Source: Raphanus sativus
Lineage: Eukaryota > Streptophyta > Magnoliopsida > Brassicales > Brassicaceae
Direction: 5' to 3'
DNA length: 64,000 nucleotides
Assembly (NCBI RefSeq): GCF_000801105.2
Contig: NC_079515.1
Span: 27,551,407 to 27,615,406, forward strand
In this document: positions 59,608 to 64,000 of the stretch, piece after piece
Layout of the letters: each line of letters opens with the position of its first letter
Numbering within the stretch: the stretch's first letter is position 1
Translations under genes and position numbers: made by a program
The notes under the pieces: generated by a model
The model's database searches: none
Told to the model about the DNA's origin: nothing
The model's input: only the letters and a program-made list of their open reading frames with translations

Positions 59608-61209
59608 ATGGCTACTGTTTGGAGGAGGCTGCTGACGAAAGAGACGATCCCCCGCATCAGGCAAAGCACGAGGAAGCTCTTCTCCACCGATGCATCTTCT
59701 TCTTTCGCTGAAAGACTCAGAAACCTTCCCAAAGAGTTCCCTGCAACTCAAGCCAAACGCGATGCTTCTCTGGTAAAAGAAAAAAAACTTTGTTGCTTGA
59801 AAATATGATCTTCTTCCGATGTTGACTGATCAAATCTGTCTTGTGTTGTAGCTCATCGGAAGAACTCCACTCGTGTTCCTCAACAGAGTCACTGAAGGAT
59901 GTGGAGCTTATATTGCGGCCAAGCAAGAACATTTCCAGCCTACTTGTAGCGTCAAAGACAGGTGAGACTCTGAACTCATAATCTTAGGACATAATAACCG
60001 TTGACTTTTGGTTGGTTCTGTTGTGTCCAGACCAGCTTTAGCTATGGTTGCAGATGCAGAGAAGAAAAACCTTATCACTCCTGGAAAAGTAATCATCGTT
60101 TTGTATTTCATACTTAAATCTCAAATTTAATGGTGAATTAACTTATTATATAAGTGATGTTTTTGTTTTCAGACAACATTGATAGAGCCAACTTCAGGAA
60201 ACATGGGAATAAGTATGGCTTTCGTGGCGGCTATGAAAGGATATAAGATTATAATGACAATGCCTTCTTACACCAGCATGGAGAGGAGAGTGACGATGAG
60301 ATCTTTTGGTGCTGAGCTTGTTCTCACTGATCCAACCAAAGGAATGGGTGGAACCGTTAAGAAAGCTTATGATCTTCTTGAGAGTACTCCTGATGCTCAT
60401 ATGTTGCAACAGTTTGCTAATCCTGCAAACACTCAGGTACTCAAAAGAGTTCTAGTAGATCATTAGGTCATGTAGATATATGGAGTGGAGCCTGCTGAAA
60501 GTAACATACTCAATGGTGGCAAGCCAGGTGCATTTTATTTGTTTATCCTCTTTGATTGCTTGTGATTTAAGTTAATGGAAGATCCTAGTATATGCGGTTG
60601 CTGATGGTTAGAGTTTTAAACTTTTGAGTTAGGTCCACATGCTATCACAGGCAATGGGGTTGGATTTAAACCAGATATCTTGGATATGGATGTTATGGAG
60701 AGCGTTCTTGAGGTAAATGTTACTGATAAGGTTCCATGCGTTTGTGTTCTAATCAACTTGTGAAATGCTTACGTGTTTGAGTATACATGTGCGAGAGGAA
60801 CAGGTTAGTAGTGAGGATGCTATAAAAATGGCTAGACAATTGGCATCGAAAGAAGGTCTCATGGTGAGTTTTCTTTTTGGAGATTAGTTTGTTTGTGTTT
60901 GTTTTCTGGTGCTGACTATGGAAACATAACTTGTAGGTTGGAATATCATCGGAGGCTAACACCGTGGCAGCAATAAGACTGGCGAAAATGCCAGAGAACA
61001 AAGGCAAACAAACTCATTGTGGTAAGAGAGGAAACAAACAAACAACTGTTCTTGAGTTCTTTTATGATATGTGTTATGTTTTATTTGTGTTTGTGTATTG
61101 TATTGAACAGACGGTTCATGCGAGCTTTGGGGAGAGATATCTGTCGTCTGTTCTGTTTGATGAGCTGAGGAAAGAAGCAGAAGCTATGAAGCCAGTTTCG
61201 GTGGACTGA
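59608..61209 (+). pseudogene. CYSC1: Decayed mitochondrial beta-cyanoalanine synthase gene
   Basis: The intact enzyme is PLP-dependent, mitochondrial, and turns cysteine plus cyanide into beta-cyanoalanine and sulfide. Recognisable exons: 59608-59772, 59852-59961, 60031-60088, 60173-60436, 60476-60527, 60633-60712, 60804-60863, 60937-61021, 61111-61209. The transit peptide, the PLP lysine (K90 in SVKDR) and [10 protein letters not shown] are fine. Three defects are seen. First, the exon that should lie between 60436 and 60476, carrying the GSGGT phosphate-binding loop, is missing; only 39 bases of intron remain, and the outer exons still join in frame. Second, SSGANT is SSEANT at about 60952. 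Third, a 4-base 'caaa' duplication near 61005-61015 shifts the frame, giving a stop at 61158-61160. A transcript may exist, but an active enzyme is unlikely. Confidence 0.88.
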
Positions 61210-63651
61210 TTTGGTTTTGGTTGATGAAGAGACTCTTCACTATATAATATCTTATCTTGGGAGCAAAATATTATGACATAACCCACCAAAAACCAAAGTG
61301 TTATAAGTACTGTGTTTATTTTATAGACATTGGAAGAATAATTTATGTTGATGAGGAATATTGGAAATAAAAGCATTTTGTGGCTCAGATAGAGATTGTT
61401 GTGCTGGTAAAATGCAGCCATTGAGTTTATGTTGGTAATGCGAGTACAATACTTATAATACTTTTTGGGAGAAAATGAGAGTATTGTTCAAAATTCAAAC
61501 CAATAATTGTATAAACCCAAAAAGGGAAGATATAAATCAAATCAAATCAAAACTACAAATGCAACATTCCAATGTTCTATTATAACATGATTATATGAAT
61601 CATATATAACGTCATTTTGAATGTTTATATTTTTATTTTACTTCAGCAATATATTTAATCAGTTATGTTTTCTAGACTATTGAATTTATGTTTTTAGAAT
61701 GTTTTGGTTTCTGTATGATATGTTTTTGATGTTATATAGAATTAGATGAAAATCTATGTATAGATGTATGTGAGCATATTACACAAATTGTGAAGAACAT
61801 TTTAATGTTGTCTAACTACATTTTGAATTGATTTTGTAGTGCAAATTTATGAGTAAACACATTGAAAATTTGAAAGGGAAATAACAATATGAAACAATAT
61901 GCACAAAATGATCATTTTCTTTCTTGGCCTATTATATTATGGTTATTGATTAGAAATATTATATGATATTTAATATTTTAATTTGCTATCACAATAAGAA
62001 ATGAAACTCTAATTATGGCATACGTCAATTCAACGAATAGGAACATGTTGTAGAGTTTTATGATCTTATTTCTTATGTCCATGGAAATTGACTGTCCATC
62101 TTTGATATATATTGTCCACAATAAACATGGTGTAATTCTAATTCAATATATTGTGTTTTGCATTCTGTGTTTATCTTGTGAGGAGTATATATTGGAAAGA
62201 AAGTGGATAGCAACATATGTAATTTGTATACAAAGATTCTGATATAAGGAAGCTCTTGAAATATGTGAAGACTAAATTGAAAAATTTGAAGAGTAATATG
62301 AATTTAATATCATTCTGAGATATTTTATTTACATATTAATGATATTAGAATAATATAATCTATTAAAACTGAAGTATAAATAATACTTAGCTTTTAATTT
62401 TGCACAAAATACTATTTCATGCCACTCTAATTAAAACACGTTGTTTTTAATATATTCAATAATAAGTTTTTCATTAACTTGATAATCCAGTTTATTTCGA
62501 AACCCATAATTTCTACTGTTTGATTAGAAATAAAAGTTTGTATTTGTTTGGGCTTTTAATAACTATATGGTCTAGATAATAAATAATAACTATAACTATA
62601 TCAAAGAAAACCAAAAGCGAAATGTTTATATTCATGGACGCAAAACACATATTTTGTTTTATAATAGATTTTATAATATTTTTATAATATTTTTTACTTT
62701 TAATCTCTTCTTATGATTGAATGCATTCTTTTACTTGGTTTCATTATTATTTTAGTTTCTCTATATACCATTTTTGTTTTTAAAATTTTTAAAAACTCTT
62801 TGAAAAAAATTATTTATAATATGATTTAATAAAACCCACAAGTATACTTATACCTCTAATATTTTACTGTTGAATTTATAAAATAAATTAAATGAAAATA
62901 TACAATAAAAATAACACAATCTCATAGTTTATATATGAAAAGCTAATCACATTGGACAAAGACTCATCAATGTCAAACTTAAATAACATATTAATCTATA
63001 ACATACTAAGTATAAACAATTACATCTATCTTATTTTCAAAAATTAAAACATGACTATGAAAAATAAACACCTGCGCGCCCACGTGGTAAAGCTGCATTC
63101 CAAGTAAATTACAAAGCCATAGTTCATAGCTTCTACAACCAGTGTGGATTTGTCCCAAAAGGAGCAATATGCATACTCTTTGGCTATAATACATTCTAAA
63201 GGCAAAAAGGACAAATAAGTTAAAACACAAGATAAATTTTGTTTACCAGTATTGCTATACGTTTATAGTTTGAGGAAGGACATTAAGCACCGGTCCATAA
63301 CTCATGTCCTGTCACGAGCAGCCATTACATACACAACAAATGATTCTATTTCATTTGACAAGTGAGAACTAAGTGAACACTAACAAAAAAAATGATCATT
63401 GACCAATAGCATCACTACAGAATCAAAACACTTTGACTTGAAAAAAGGAAAATAATCCTAACTAAATAAAAGCGAATCAGAGCATACCCACGTGGCAATA
63501 GATCCAACGGCCAGGAAAAGATCTCTCGTTCTCTCTTCATATACAGAAGCCACGAAATATTGACTCTGTAACTGCTTTGCTCACATTCAAAACAGAGTTT
63601 TTTCTTTTCTTTTGTCTGCAGAAGAATATCCTTAAAGCGTTTTGCTGAACA
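61210..63651. other. 2.4 kb AT-rich spacer, then SNARE gene promoter
   Basis: No gene is seen. The last 600 bases are less AT-rich and hold the promoter of the SYP7-type gene, with two CACGTG motifs. Confidence 0.45.
63489..63494. promoter_or_regulatory. G-box before the SNARE gene
   Basis: CACGTG within acccacgtggca, 158 bases before the start codon; a second copy is at 63081-63086 (gcccacgtggta). ACGTGGC cores are bound by bZIP factors in ABA and light responses. A role here is inferred only. Confidence 0.45.
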
Positions 63652-64000
63652 ATGGGGTTGGTTGATTTGATCACTAGGGTTGACTCAATCTGCAAAAAGT
63701 ACGAGAAATACGATCTCGACAAACAGAGAGAAGCTAACATCTCCGGCGACGACGATGCTTTCTCTCGTCTCTACTCCTCCTTCGAATCTGCACTCGAAAC
63801 TCTTCTTCAGGTTCTTGTCTCTCTCGTTAACGTTTCTGTCTCGTAACCATATGATTCTGATGAAACGTTAAATCGTTAGAAAACGGAGGACTTCTCGTCT
63901 GAGACGAACAGAGCAAAAGCTGTAGCGATGAACGCGGAGATACGAAGAACGAAAGCTCGTTTGCTCGAAGGTGTTCCTAAACTGCAGAGGCTTGCTCTCA
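63652..64000 (+). CDS. SYP73: SYP7-type Qc-SNARE, 5' part only
   Basis: Syntaxin-like SNARE of the plant SYP7 group, acting in fusion at the ER, endosomes and plasma membrane. Two exons are visible: 63652-63810 and 63880 to the window edge. The start MGLVDLITRVDSICKKYEKY, then NISGDDDAFSRLYSSFESAL and, after the intron, NRAKAVAMNAEIRRTKARLL, are typical of SYP71-73. The SNARE motif and tail anchor lie beyond the window. The number 73 (At3g61450) is from gene order, recalled. Confidence 0.85.

Noticed and set aside
1..64000. CRISPR array, operon or biosynthetic gene cluster
   Set aside because: No spaced direct repeats of CRISPR type; the genes are intron-containing plant genes of unrelated function with their own promoters.

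Overview
This is nuclear DNA from a flowering plant of the mustard family (Brassicaceae). Genes have short GT/AG introns, the spacers are very AT-rich, and proteins, exon phases and gene order match from memory the lower arm of Arabidopsis thaliana chromosome 3 from about At3g61250 to At3g61450. Young non-autonomous transposons and a decayed gene suggest a member with a larger, partly fractionated genome (Brassica or Raphanus type), but the species cannot be fixed from this sequence alone.

Layout. 1-6 kb: an R2R3-MYB gene (MYB17 type, +) and a remorin gene (-) whose 3' end is partly triplicated. 6-22 kb: four tandem GT90/DUF821 glycosyltransferase-like genes (+), interrupted by a decayed DUF247 pseudogene and a hAT-like element. 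22-27 kb: an intronless MCTP gene (+) and an AT-hook/PPC gene (-). 27-32 kb: AT-rich DNA with a Helitron, a small secreted cysteine-rich peptide gene and a TPR-protein pseudogene. 32-40 kb: a bestrophin-like chloride channel gene (+), a mitochondrial-type PPR gene (-), a small DUF3245 gene (+) and a TRM/DUF4378 gene (-). 40-46 kb: a gene-free block holding a second Helitron and a 1.37 kb foldback element with 9-bp target duplications. 46-52 kb: a U-box E3 ligase gene (PUB36 type, with a SINE at its first splice donor) and a paralogue without a U-box, separated by hAT-like and Stowaway-like elements. 52-56 kb: an extended SKP1-like gene (ASK21 type, -), a broken copy of its 5' part, and a SINE. 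57-64 kb: aquaporin PIP1;1, a decayed beta-cyanoalanine synthase gene (CYSC1) and the start of a SYP7-type SNARE gene.

The genes are not an operon or a pathway; they are unrelated neighbours held together by ancestral gene order. The parts that look lineage-specific are the GT90 array, the CYSC1 decay, the cysteine-rich peptide gene, and the mobile elements and gene fragments between the conserved genes. Exon joins were chosen by GT/AG sites, reading frame and family resemblance; each completed CDS length is divisible by three. Arabidopsis locus numbers and gene symbols come from memory, not from a search.
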